A stretch of DNA of 64,000 nt from Adineta ricciae (taxonomy: Eukaryota; Rotifera; Eurotatoria; Adinetida; Adinetidae): contig CAJNOJ010000162.1 in NCBI GenBank assembly GCA_905250025.1, forward strand, positions 62,001 to 126,000, in the 5' to 3' direction. Each line of letters begins with the position of its first letter. Within the stretch, counting starts at the first letter, position 1. A model generated the notes under the pieces. It saw only the letters and a list, made by a program, of their open reading frames with translations. It was not told where the DNA came from and did not search any database. Made by a program: the position numbers and the translations under genes. Below, one piece after another: positions 1 to 11,164 of this stretch.

Positions 1-117
1 ATCGCCAGCGACCGTTGTAGCATTTCTTTGCCACGTTGCTGTTGGACACAGCAGCACGCTTTCATTTTGACTTACAAAAATTCTAAATAGTGTAAACAAT
101 GCAATCCGTATTATCAT
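1..117 (-). CDS. NHL-repeat protein, copy A, N-terminal fragment (runs off the left edge)
   Basis: An open frame of 39 codons starts at an ATG (complement 115-117) and reads off the window edge. It encodes a hydrophobic signal peptide (MIIRIALFTLFRIFVSQ) followed by CPTATWQ...TTVAGD. It is almost the same as the start of the complete first exon of copy B (start 4142), so this is the N-terminus of a second copy of that secreted NHL-repeat protein. The TIR gene upstream of it on the same strand is also duplicated. Everything after residue 39 is outside the window. Confidence 0.75.
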   Translation of the reverse strand, partial: MIIRIALFTLFRIFVSQNESVLLCPTATWQRNATTVAGD

Positions 118-750
118 TCTTGTTCAATATCTCGAACCTTACATAGCTATGAAAAGCAGTAAACTCCATAACTTGATCATTGTGGCAAACTGTTTCAACT
201 GTCTTTCGATGGAAAAAGATACTTTCTTTGTAATTATATACTTGCGATATTTTCTCATTAAAATATAATCATCGCTATACTCAGTTACCTTGTTGATTTT
301 CTAGTACCTTTTCCGGGCACCTTCTTCTTCACTATCCTGGGAAAATTAATTTTTTTAAATTTTTTAAAATGTTAGTGAAGGTGAGGCAGATTCTCCCATC
401 GAGTTGAACAACAACTATATCATTTTCCTATAAGGTGACAAAAGCGTCAATGAAAAATAGAGAAAATTCCAGTTTAATCTATGAAATATTTCATTTTGTC
501 TCAAGAACTAGATTCTAATTCAAGATGCCGAGCAGTTACTGTTGATGTTTGAACAATGTTCTTCTCTTAATAACAATCAAATACTCAATTTCCAAATGAT
601 AATTAGTTTTGAAAGGAAAAGGATATCACCGCTTACACTAAGATTCGTTTTCCTCAACGAGAATATTATTTTTGACAAAAAAAGAAAAAGATATTCGGTA
701 CGAATGATATATCGGCAGACAATTTATTATCATAAGTGTAAATAAAACGC
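118..750. other. Intergenic spacer between TIR copy A stop and NHL copy A start
   Basis: About 630 bases of AT-rich sequence with no supported gene; the short open frames here are not convincing. The same spacer, with small substitutions and indels, recurs at 4143-4763, so it belongs to the duplicated TIR-NHL unit and should hold the promoter of the NHL gene. Confidence 0.6.
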
Positions 751-2567
751 TCAACACTTGCTTTTCTTGTTTAGTCGAGCTAATTGTGCCAGTCGTTTCT
801 GTTGTTTGATCAACGAAAGACAACACGACAGTTCAATTAGTGACATGTTCTCCTTCAGTCGTCGGTTGCAATCTTCTTGAAGAGAAGTGAATATCGACTG
901 AAAATCACCGTATTTCACACAATCTCTCAAAAACACCAAACTACGCCCATCACAATCACAAAAAAGACGAGACATTTGCGCTAACTTATGTTCAATCAAC
1001 CATTGTTGTACTCGTGTTGCTGACCATGCAAAGATATCCTCTGAATCTTTAGATATGCATGTTGACTCTTTCGAAGAGACAGTTGATGGTCTATTTGATT
1101 CGTTCGTCGCATTTAGTGATAGTTCTTTCAATAGCATATTCATTGCTTGATCAAATTCATGTTTTGTAAAATCGACATACAACAGTTGTCCGATGAGAAA
1201 CAATAACCATCCATCGGGTTTGTAGTGTTTTTGTACAAGGATGGGTATGATTTTCCGTTGACACTGAAATGCATAATGTGCTTCAGCGCGACAATAATTA
1301 CTTTTTCGATACTGTTCACTGATACAGAGAATAACGATACGTGATTGTTCGATAGCTTGTGCCATGGCATCCATGACATTTCCGTGCATTTGATCAAAGT
1401 CAATCCACACACGATAATTTGTTCTAGTTAATTCTTGATAAAGTTGATGACAAAGAGCTTTTTCTTTGTGTGAATAACTTATCATGATATCGAATGTTTT
1501 GTCCTCATTGTTGTTCGGTAATAAACGATTATTGTGATTGGTTCCGAGATTCCAAAGAATGCCGTGGACTATTTTGCGCATTTGTTCATCGTCAGTTTCT
1601 TTGGCAAGATGAGAAAGCTTTGACATGAATAAACAATTCGAACGAAGTTGTTCTTGAATATCCTCGTTGAAGGAAAATGTCCAAATAATATCCCATGCCA
1701 CAGGATATTGATCGCTCAGATTAATGAATATAGAGATCTTGTTCAAACTAGCAGCTTTTTGTTGCAGCGAATCATTTTTCGATAAACATTGAAAAGCTTC
1801 GAAGAAAATCAACAGAATTCGATGTTTTGTTTTTCTATTCACATACCTCGGAGCATGAAATCCACTGGTATTCTTCGATAGTTTGTCTGAGATTGATCGA
1901 TAGTTTCTTCGAGTAAATTAAAATAATGACTGCTGATATGATCAGCAATTTTCAAACGTTTCAGTTGATCGTCTGTAAGAGTTTCGCAAAGAATATTGTA
2001 CGCAGCTGACGACAGGTCTTGATTTTGTATTGTTTCAGCCATACGTGCGATCGTTTCGCGTACTTTCGAATTCGAACGAAAAAACCAATTGATATTGAGT
2101 TTATGTACTATCAACGTTAAAAACATTAAACAAGTATGCAATAAAACAGTGGTATCATTGGAACAGTGCGGTTGTATTTCTTGATGGAATGGTGTATAAC
2201 TTAATATACATATGAGATCTTCGACAAAATCGCATGTGGTTTGCTCAGTAGGAAAAGTCTTCTTTATGATTGTGTCGGTTTGCCTATCTCGCCAAAACAG
2301 TCCAAGAATAAATGCAATGAGATGTGCGATACAGTTCAGTAATCTGCTACTCCACAATTCAACCAGTTGACAATGTATACGAATGATTTGTAAACAATCA
2401 CTGCCGATATAGTCCATCGTTTCCTCAGCGCTGAACAGAGAAGGAGAAGATTTACATATTATATAAGTATAAGTATAAAATGAACATGTTTTGAGGAAAA
2501 ATAACATTTTTCTGGTGAGGACAGATGGTTCGATATGTGCTTGATGAAACTCGATTAGGTAAAGTTT
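751..2567 (-). CDS. TIR-SAM protein (SARM1-like NADase candidate), copy A, 5' truncated at N
   Basis: Two exons are visible: 1847-2567 (cut by the N at 2568) and 751-1796, with a 50-nt GTATGT..AG intron at 1797-1846; phase 1 joins the frames exactly. The first exon encodes a helical, armadillo-like region. The second encodes a TIR domain (FDIMISYSHKEK, VWIDFD, the box with C-R-A-E-A, IIPILV) and then a SAM-like domain (WSATRVQQWL...DGRSLVFL). Numbering from the open frame that starts at 1842, TIR is about 115-241 and SAM about 271-350. Glu187 lies where SARM1-type TIRs carry the catalytic glutamate, so NAD+ cleavage is plausible but inferred. The true N-terminus is missing; copy C shows it. 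The NHL gene lies 634 bases downstream on the same strand. Confidence 0.85.
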
Positions 2568-2568
2568 N
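2568..2568. other. Assembly gap (single N)
   Basis: One undetermined base separates the TIR coding exon of copy A from the middle of an NHL-repeat exon of copy B. Both reading frames are cut here, so this is a scaffold or contig join and not a single-base ambiguity. Confidence 0.85.
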
Positions 2569-4142
2569 ACTATCAACAATATAAATGCTACCATTCGCAT
2601 CAACGCTCATAGCATCCACTATATTCCTTTGACTAGCACAATAATAATTTTTGCATAAAGCAACTTACTGCCATGAAACTGATTCCATCCCGTACCATAA
2701 TCACCACTGACTACTGTCGTTGCGGCTGTTGAACCGGGAACAAAGCACTGTACACGACCATTATATGAATCCAACACATAGACTGTGCCGTTTCGATCTA
2801 TAGCAACATCTGTGGGTACACTAAGATATACGGATGAACTTCCACTCCAACCGATCGGTGATCCAGCAATAGTCGTTCCATTCAGCGACCAACTGATATT
2901 CGATACGGGTGCTAGAACAAACGAAACCATCAGTAATGATACTACCTGCCATTCATCCCTATAAATCTCCAGAGCCTACCAGATGTTGTTGCAGGCGAAA
3001 CTGCTGTTGAGATATTCTGTGCCGGTGCTAAAACCAAAGAAAATCAATAGCAATCTTCATATAAATATCAACGAACACAGCTTACGACAAGATACAATAA
3101 ACTTCTGAATCCGATTATTTGCTGTATCCGCAACAAACAAAGATCCACTGGAATCAAAATCAATATTTGTCGGGCTGTCGAGCAAATACGATGTTGTCCC
3201 GTAATATATGTCACCTGCAATAATCATTCCTGAACTTGAGCCAATAGCCCATTGAAGAATACGATTGTTATTTGAGTCAACAATGAACATATTTCGATTA
3301 TTATCTAATGTGACTGATGATGGATACCATAATTGATTGAGACCATTCCCATAATAACCTGTGAATCCCGCTACCGTCGTGCCACTAGTAGCTCCAGCTA
3401 ACCATCTTTGAATGCGGTGATTAGATGTATCCGCCACATAAAGTGTATTTGAATCACTTGTATCAACAAATAACCCATAAGGATAGTAAAATTGACTGTT
3501 ACCAGTTCCAAAACTGCCGCAAACTACCATACTACTTGTCGGTGAAATCCATTTTACTATACGATGGTTGCCCGTGTCAGCAATCCAAAGTACTGTTGTA
3601 TTGGGATCCAAAAACATTCCACTAGAATAGGAGAGTTGATTTACATTGCTACCGAGATCATTTCCGCCAGCCACGACCACTCCAGACGACGCTCCTTGTG
3701 CCCATTTCGTAACACGACCAATAGCACTATCAAGGATGTATATATTGCCACTATTGTCGATACTCATGTCATCCACTGGAAAAACAAACAATACGTGCGT
3801 ATGATAAACTATTCACCAAAATCTAAGGAACTTACGATTATAAAACTGATTGAATGCTATGCCTGCACTACCGTTGACAATTGTAGTGCCGATGGTAGAA
3901 TTTGGAGAAAAGCGTTGCACACGATAGTTGCCACTATCGAGCACATATATGTTTGAATTCTTATCAACACGTACGGCATATGGTCTGATAAGTGTTGATG
4001 CATTAGAACCTGATGTACCCGCACCATCGCCAGCGACTGTTGTTGCACTTTTTTGCCATGTTGCTGTTGGACACAGCTTCACGCTTCCACCTTGACTTAC
4101 AAAAAATCTAAATAGTATAAACGATGCAATCCGTATTATCAT
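2569..4142 (-). CDS. Secreted NHL-repeat protein, copy B, 3' truncated at N
   Basis: Exons: 3836-4142, 3086-3775, 2980-3027 (48 nt), 2669-2911 and 2569-2618 (cut by the N). Introns are 3776-3835, 3028-3085, 2912-2979 and 2619-2668, all GT..AG and all in phase 1. The protein starts with a signal peptide (MIIRIASFILFRFF). NHL blades follow with the usual pattern P-xx-V-xxD-xx-GNIYVxDSGNxRVQRF, separated by TTVAG/G-N-xxG-S-N-Q-L linkers. A short Thr/Ser/Ala-rich link encoded by the mini-exon separates two blade groups. The blades are expected to form a beta-propeller for extracellular binding; the ligand is unknown. The C-terminus is lost at the N. Confidence 0.85.
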
Positions 4143-6580
4143 TCTTGTTCAATATCTCGAAGCTTACATAGTTATGAAAAGCAGTAAACTCCATAACTTG
4201 ATCATTGTGACAAACTGTTTCAACTGTCCTTAGATGGAAAAATATACTTTCTTTGTAGTTATATACTTGCGATATTTTCTCGTTAAAATATAAACATCGC
4301 TATACTCATTTACCTTGTTGATTTTCTAGTACCTTTTCCGGACACCTTCTTCTTCACTTTCCTAGGAAAAGTAATTTTTTTAAATGATAGTAAAGGGGAG
4401 GCATATTCTCTCATCGAGTTGAACAACAATTATATAATTTTCCTATAAGATGACAAATGCGTCAATGAAAACTAGAGAAAATTCCAGTTTGATCTATGAA
4501 ATTTTCATTTTGTCTCAAAAACTAGCTTCTAATTCAAGACGCCGAGCAGTTGTTGGTGATTCTTGAACAATATTCTTCTCTTAATAACAATCAAATATTC
4601 AATTTCCAAATGATAATTAGTTTTGAAAGGAAAAGGATATCGCCACTTACACTAAGATTCGTTTTCCTCAACGAGAATATTATTTTTAACAAAAAAGAAA
4701 AAGATACTCGGTACAAATAATATATCAGCAGACAATTTATTATCATAAGTGCAAATAAAACGCTCAACACTTGTTTTTCTTGTTTAGTCGAGCAATTTGT
4801 GCCAGTCGTTTCTGTTGTTTGATCAACGAAAGACAACAAGACAGTTCAATTAGTGATATGTTCTCCTTCAACCGTCGGTTGCAATCTTCTTGGAGAGAAG
4901 TGAATATCGACTGAAAATCACCGTATTTCACACAATCTCTCAAAAACACCAAACTACGACCGTCACAATCACAAAAAAGACGAGACATTTGCGTTAACTT
5001 ATGTTCAATCAACCATTGTTGTACTCGTGTTACTGACCATGCAAAGATATCCTCTGAATCTTTAGCTATGCATGTTGACTCTTTCGAAGGAACAGTTGAT
5101 GGTCTATTTGATTCGTTCGTCTCATTTAGTGATAGTTCTTTCAGTAGCATATTCATTGCTTGATCAAATTCATGTTTTGTAAAATCGACATACAACAATT
5201 GCCCGATGAGGAACAATAACCACCCATCGGGTTTGTAGTGTTTTTGCACAAGGATGGGTATGATTTTCCGTTGACACTGAAATGCATAATGTGCTTCAGC
5301 GCGACAATAATTACTTTTTCGATACTGTTCACTGATACAGAGAATAACGACACGTGATTGTTCGATAGCTTGTGCCATGGCATCCATGACATTTCCGTGC
5401 ATTTGATCGAAGTCAATCCACACACGATAATTTGTTCTAGTTAATTCTTGATAAAGTTGATGGCAAAGAGCTTTTTCTTTGTGTGAATAACTTATCATGA
5501 TATCGAATGTTTTGTCCTCATTGTTGTTTGGCAACAAACGATTATTGTGATTGGTTCCGAGATTCCAAAGAATGCCGTGGACTATTTTGCGCATTTGCTC
5601 ATCGCCAGTTTCTTTGGCAAGATAAGAAAGCTTTGACATGAATAAACAGTTCGAACGAAGCTTTTCTTGAATATCCTCGTTAAAGGAAAATGTCCAAATG
5701 ATATCCCATGCAACAGGATATTGATCGCACAGATTAATGAACAGCGAGATCTTGTTCAAACTAGCAGCTTTTTGTTGCAGTGAATCATTTTTTGATAAAC
5801 ATTGAAAAGCTTCGAAGAAAATCAACAGAATTCGATATTTTGTTTTTCTATTCACATACCTCGAAGCATGAAATCCACTGGTATTCTTCGATATGTTGTT
5901 TGAGATTGATCGATAGTTTCTTCGAGTAAATTGAAATAACGACTGCTGATATGATCAGCAATTTTCAAACGTTTCAGTTGATCGTCCGTAAGAGTTTCGC
6001 AGAGAATATTATACGCAGCTGAACAAAGATCTTGATTTTGTGTTGTTTCAGCCATGCGTGCGATCGTTTCGCGTACTTTCGGATTCGAACGAAAAAACCA
6101 ATTGATATTTAGTTTATGTACTATCAACGTTAAAAACATTAAACAAGTATGCAATAAAACAGTGGTATCATTGGAACAGCGCGGTTGAATTTCTTGGTAA
6201 AATGGTGTATATCTTAATATACATATGAGATCTTCGACAAAATCACATGCGATTTGCTCAGTAGGAAAAGTCTTCTTTATGATTGTGTCAGTTTGCTTAT
6301 CTCGCCAACAGAGTCCAAGAAGAAGTGCAATGAGATGTGCGATACAGTTGCGTAATTTGTTACTCCATAATTCAACTAGGTGACAATGTATACGAATGGT
6401 TTGTAAGCAATCACTGCCGATATAGTCCATCGTTTCTTCAGCACTGAATAGAGAAGGAGAAGATTTACATATTATATAAGTATAAGTATAAAATGAACAT
6501 GTTTTGAGGAAAAATAACATTTTTCTGGTGAGGACAGATGGTTCGATATGTGCTTTATGAAAGTCGATTAGGTAAAGTTT
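4026..6580. repeat. Large duplicated segment, right copy (TIR 3' part + NHL 5' part)
   Basis: Partner of 1-2567. The unit contains, in transcription order on the minus strand, most of the TIR-SAM gene, a spacer of about 620 bases and the first part of the NHL gene. Both copies keep open frames and the same intron. Confidence 0.85.
4143..4763. other. Intergenic spacer between TIR copy B stop and NHL copy B start
   Basis: Equivalent of the spacer at 118-750. No gene supported. It holds the putative promoter of the NHL gene. Confidence 0.55.
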
Positions 6581-6665
6581 GTACTGTTTGTTCATGACAT
6601 AGGTATCCAGAATATGCTGACCAATCTGATTAACTATTGAAATGGCTCGATATTCGGGATTTTCG
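4764..6665 (-). CDS. TIR-SAM protein (SARM1-like NADase candidate), copy B, 5' truncated at N
   Basis: Exons 5860-6665 (open to the N at 6666) and 4764-5809, with a 50-nt intron at 5810-5859 at the same place as in copy A. The TIR and SAM regions differ from copy A by only a few residues, and the glutamate of the C-R-A-E-A box is kept. The first exon reaches further upstream than copy A (through YRAISIVNQIGQ), showing that the frame continues towards the N-terminus preserved in copy C. The TIR fold with this glutamate suggests NAD+ hydrolysis or signalling; the helical N-terminal part may be regulatory, as ARM repeats are in SARM1 (inference). Confidence 0.85.
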
Positions 6666-6666
6666 A
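6666..6666. other. Assembly gap (single N)
   Basis: The frame of TIR copy B (reading towards its N-terminus) stops here. On the other side the sequence jumps back to a more C-terminal position of another TIR copy (SAEEMMEY). Part of the exon is therefore present twice, once on each side, as expected for a join between two overlapping or repetitive contigs. Confidence 0.85.
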
Positions 6667-7376
6667 NTATACTCCATCATTTCCTCAGCGCTGAACAGAG
6701 AAGGAGAAGATTTACATATTATATAAGTATAAGTATAAAATGAACATGTTTTGAGGAAAAATAACATTTTTCTGGTGAGGACAGATGGTTCGATATGTGC
6801 TTGATGAAACTCGATTAGGTAAAGTTTATACTGTTTGTTCATGACATAAGTATGTAGAATATGCTGGCCAATCTGATCAACTATTGAAATGGCTCGATAT
6901 TCGGGGTTTTGGAAGAGAAAATAAGAATGATTATTGAGAACGAGACTGATAATGTCTAGGTAAGGATCATCATCGTCGTCACTTCGATCGATTCGATTGA
7001 AAATTTCCGTAATTTGAGTGGGAGAAAGGGAAAATAGCAGTGACACTCTGGTATCAATGTCGTCAATGGCCAGATTGAAAATTAGCAGTTGGTCAAACTT
7101 TGTGAGTGCAGTGAAGAACTGTTGATAGGAATGATCGTAAATCCATGAGAGTGAGTCTTTACATAGCAATTGCCATGACCATAGATGTAAACGAAGCAAT
7201 GCTTCAAATGATTGAGAAAGAAATTCAGATAATGTTTCAACTGTTTGTAATTGAAGCAATTGCGTTATTTGATGAATGACATCTGCCGATATTGGCGATA
7301 AATTAAGTGTCGTAACAAGTTGTTCGAAATTATTATCCATAAAACCTTCTTTTATCTTTGATATGCGATGACACAA
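6667..7376 (-). CDS. TIR-SAM protein, copy C, N-terminal part only (3' truncated at N)
   Basis: An open frame with two possible starts, ATG at 7376 (MCHRISKIKEGF) or ATG at 7340 (MDNNFEQLVTTLNLS). It encodes the leucine-rich helical N-terminus missing from copies A and B (VIHQITQLLQLQ, a DDDDDPYLD acidic turn), then HTYVMNKQYKLYLIEFHQ, where it overlaps them. It ends at the N. Combining copies suggests a full protein of helical region, TIR and SAM, roughly 770-790 residues. The helical repeats are armadillo-like in character, but I cannot assign individual repeats. Confidence 0.75.
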
Positions 7377-8697
7377 CTGATTTTTTAGGCGATGGAAACA
7401 AACCCTTAAAGATTAATTTTAATGATATTCAGGATAAAGTACCATAATATTCAAATGTTGATTTAGGATTTCGAAGCAAAATGTCAGATCTACATATAAA
7501 TTATTGTGTTCTTGCGATTTGATCTTTAATTAATTCCGATACTAATCCATTCATTCGATATGTCTCATGTAAGATAGTTTGTTCACTATTGCTGTGAATC
7601 ATGCGAGAGTGAAACGTGATTAAAAGTATTAGTTTTATCAAATATTGTCTCAAATTGATCTTTCCCTGTGAAAAAGGTCACTCTGTAGTTGTTATTCACC
7701 TGACAATTGCATTCAAATAAAGTTCAACCGTCGGTCATGCATATTGTGGGATTCATTTACCGTTATGTCATCATTTGAAAGCTGTACGAATAACGAAAGG
7801 AAAAGGTATACTCTTTAATGGTTTGCAATGTATGAATAGAATATGCAATTTTCATATATTCCAAATAATAATCAGATCAACTTGAACTATTTTCACTACT
7901 AATAAATGTTCAAAGTGATTCGTCTATCAAAATTAAAACTACTTTATGAATCCTTTGAACCGAACAAATGACTCAATCAAAATGATGTTTATTCGATTAA
8001 ATGAATAGATATGTTCGACAAAACAACTCAGAATTGCTAGAATTGATAATCATGTTTGTAATGCGGGTTGCACCTGAATGCCGGTCATGACTCGTTACTT
8101 CGTCAGAACGTAGATAATCAATATTCAAAGCTCAGTCAGAAAACTCGGCTCGTCAGCACAGTGATACGTTTGAATAGATTGAACAAAAAATTTGTCTAAT
8201 CGAGGCGCGGGAGTCACTGAACATTGATCATATCAGAGTGAGTTCTGATCACGCACAGCGACGGACACGAAACGGTTCTTTAATTACATAGCTTAACTTC
8301 GCAAATGTGAAATAAGACTTTTATAAGAGACTAACAGGTAAAAGACAACCGTAGCGGAGAAACGATTTATCTATCGTGTCACGAGAGTTCGTCATATGAC
8401 AAATAATAGAAAGACAAAATTCTATGTCCGTAAAACCATTGATACACTTTCAAAATATCAGATCACTCACATAGATGAGTACTGTCGAATGCACTACAAA
8501 TATGGATGCATTTTAGTTTAGTTTTGCTGCTCGAAGAACATTCCAGTTCTTTGCGGAAGTCATTGCATTATTTGCATTTGGGAAAAATAAGTCTCCGACA
8601 TATTTATTTTATCATGGTGCGATTGTCAGCGTAAATAATCAAAAGAAAAATTCAAAATACATAATACAACCGGTTTCAACCTTGCTCAAGGGTCTCA
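7377..8697. other. Intergenic region
   Basis: About 1.3 kb of AT-rich sequence without a supported gene. It should hold the promoter of TIR copy C (upstream of 7376) and the 3' flank of the ART gene ending at 8698. A short imperfect hairpin motif (CCTTG-CT-CAAGG) next to an ACCGGTT word lies at about 8670-8700. Confidence 0.5.
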
Positions 8698-10074
8698 TCA
8701 GGCGACTTTTACAAAGAACAACAAAAAGCATATCACGACCGGTTCTCCGGCCCCAATCATACTTGTTTCAGACAATATTGTCAATGTACTACCGAGGAAT
8801 TGTTTTTCGTCAATTGACTGCAGTTTAATTAGCCAAAACTCGTTTTTCTGATTATCTGACTGCATATTATTGCACTCGACAGAACCTTTATTGATTCTTT
8901 CCACGTTCTGTATAGAGACAATGGTACCCGGCGAGATAATTAATTCGTTTTCCTCGCTGCTATTCGTAATATAACCATAGGGTCGCGTTACATGTGACGT
9001 GTCCAATTCTACTACAAATACAACATTCACAATCTGAGCATTGGTTGTATTAGTTTCCAGATATAGATAAGCCACTTCTAAATTGAAAGTTGTCGAGAAA
9101 AAGCTATTAATAAAGCTTGCTTGCCCAATATTTTCAATAAAATTCCGCAATTCATTTCGACAAACTTGCTGACCACGATATACTGTTAATGTCATATGAT
9201 TTTCGTCAGTGGGTCTCTGTCGTTCATATATTTCATCGAGTTGCTGATAGAGTTCGATCATAAAGTGACGAAGGATATGTATATCATCGACATTTTTTAC
9301 TCGAAGAGCTCTGTTTACGACTTGAGAGATGCCAGAATCATCTCGGTACCACTCCACTGCGCATTTCGAAGAATACAGCGTAAAAAGAGATTCCAAATCT
9401 CGGAAATGGTCCCTATACAGATAATAGTACAATGCTCGGCACATTGTTGTTTTTGACTGATGATCGGGCTGCGTACGAAACAAGTGATTGAGTAAAAGCA
9501 AATGTATTTTTAATCGATGGGTATTGTTATGATATCGCTCGACTACGAGATGTTTTGGTCGTCGCTCCCAGTGAAATTTTTCGCACCATAAGTCGAAAGA
9601 TCCGAGGTAATCAGCATTTAAATGTACGCTCGCAAAGGGTGTAAATATATCTACTACAAGTAAAGAAATAGCAGTATGTCAAATTGATGAAATCTCGAAA
9701 GTTGTGAAATTTAAATACCGTGTTCCTCTCTTTGAATCCGTTTTAAATGTTGTAGTGTTACTTCATACAATGACTTTGCCCAATCAATAAATAGTGGAAT
9801 GTCTGCAGTCGATGGCAAGGTTTCACCTCGGGCAAAAGTAGAAATATCGACAACTTTGCAGTAAAAGAATGGCATGTCCATTTCAGAAAATATTTCTTGC
9901 TCGTTGCCAAGTAATATTAGTGTTTTTTCTTTCTGATTTTCTCGTTGATATTTTTCACCAAGCTCGTAGTAATTAGACGCTAGGAAAGATTGAAATAAAA
10001 AGACTTCTAAAATCAAGATGACATAGAGAGTCGCACGTACCTGTAACAAGTACAGCATCATTATTCTTTGACAT
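8698..10074 (-). CDS. Mono-ADP-ribosyltransferase (R-S-ExE type)
   Basis: Three exons: 10041-10074 (MSKNNDAVLVT), 9719-9979 and 8698-9653, with introns 9980-10040 and 9654-9718. Phases close and give 416 aa. The C-terminal half is an ARTC-like catalytic domain: Y-R-G-Q with Arg258, S-F-F-S-T-T at 282-287, and E-N-E (Glu333/Glu335) as the ExE motif. That set matches arginine-specific transferases that move ADP-ribose from NAD+ to protein. The N-terminal 150 residues hold a Rossmann-like region (TLILLGNEQEIF) seen ahead of ART domains in the other ART genes here in diverged form. No signal peptide, so probably intracellular. The last 20 residues (…VICFLLFFVKVA) are unusual and may reflect a missed 3' intron. 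Confidence 0.8.
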
Positions 10075-10536
10075 TTTGTGGATTTACAGAGTAAGACAGC
10101 GCTGATTGTATTGATCTGCCGTCTGAAATATCGAAATACATTATCTACTAAGCAATATACACAAGTTTAAAAAGAGATTTCGTTTGTGATAAGGATGACC
10201 AAGAAGAAATGGCAATAACTATTAGAAACGCCGACAAGAGAACATTTCTTTATATATAGTCGGTATGTTGGTATTTTCCGTTTATTTTGCCAGTCGAATA
10301 ACGATCGTAAATGCGTCGCAAGAAAACGACTAGTTACCTTTTACTCTTTCATTATTCAACAACAAACGATATATTTATCACAAGTTTGGGTCAATATTTA
10401 CTTTGATAGAAAATGTTGGCAAAGTACCAAATAATTCGCCAATAATTTCTTCCAACAAAAAAACAAAACTTCCGAGTGTATAGATAATGGTAGAACTGTT
10501 CTGTTACAATTTTATCTTCACATACGCCTTATAGTT
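10075..10536. other. Intergenic region
   Basis: No gene recognised. The sequence upstream of the ART start at 10074 should contain its promoter. Confidence 0.45.
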
Positions 10537-10902
10537 TCACCAATAGTTGCATGTTAGTTTCTCAAAGGTATTGCCAATTGGTGCATTGATATCGAAGTTC
10601 TTGAGCAAGCATTTAGTTTCGTATGCAGCTGCATTCATGTTAATGAATCCCAAGCAAAATGGAATCAAATCATAATTTGATCTTTGATTCCATCGTCTGA
10701 AGAGTTCAAGAAATAGTGTTATATATTCCGCATGTATAGGATGTTGAAGGCGCCTCAAAAGGTGCGAAACATAGTGGGAACAAACTGTCGGTATTAAGAA
10801 AATTTTGTGCTGTGTACTAGGTCGACTAGCATTTCTTTCAGAAAATGTTACACATGACACATTCATCTTTAGCTTACAAAAGACGAAGCTGCTTGTCATC
10901 AT
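10537..10902 (-). CDS. Hypothetical 121-residue open frame
   Basis: An uninterrupted minus-strand frame with ordinary amino-acid composition (LLRRLQHPIHAEYITLFLELF, then AAAYETKCLLKNFD). I recognise no domain, signal peptide or membrane segment. It may be an exon of a longer gene, since splice-like AG/GT sites lie nearby. A small plus-strand frame ending in an acidic tail (EEEMETDD) lies just beyond it at about 10986-11102 and is equally uncertain. Confidence 0.25.
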   Translation of the reverse strand: MMTSSFVFCKLKMNVSCVTFSERNASRPSTQHKIFLIPTVCSHYVSHLLRRLQHPIHAEYITLFLELFRRWNQRSNYDLIPFCLGFINMNAAAYETKCLLKNFDINAPIGNTFEKLTCNYW

Positions 10903-11164
10903 GATCGATCCAAGACGACACCGAAAATATAATTATCGGTAGAAGAAAAACTCACTCTCGTATATTCAAATTCTGTGTAGTTTTATGAGCTATTCGAGAA
11001 TGGTTATTGGATATGAATTATCCAGTAACGAAGATTCTGAACACACTTCTTTACGACAGACTTCGGAGCACAGCGAAGAAGAAATGGAAACTGATGATTA
11101 ATATAGAAAAACCTGTTTTTTGTAATTATGAAAACAAATGTTCCGCATAGATATTCCATTCTAT

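Larger units (their letters stand above)
1..2567. repeat. Large duplicated segment, left copy (TIR 3' part + NHL 5' part)
   Basis: Positions 1-2567 align throughout with 4026-6580 at high identity, judged by eye, with scattered substitutions and small indels. Coding and spacer regions are both included. The copy ends abruptly at the N at 2568. It could be a tandem duplication, a homologous/homoeologous copy of a degenerate tetraploid genome, or an unmerged allele. Confidence 0.85.
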
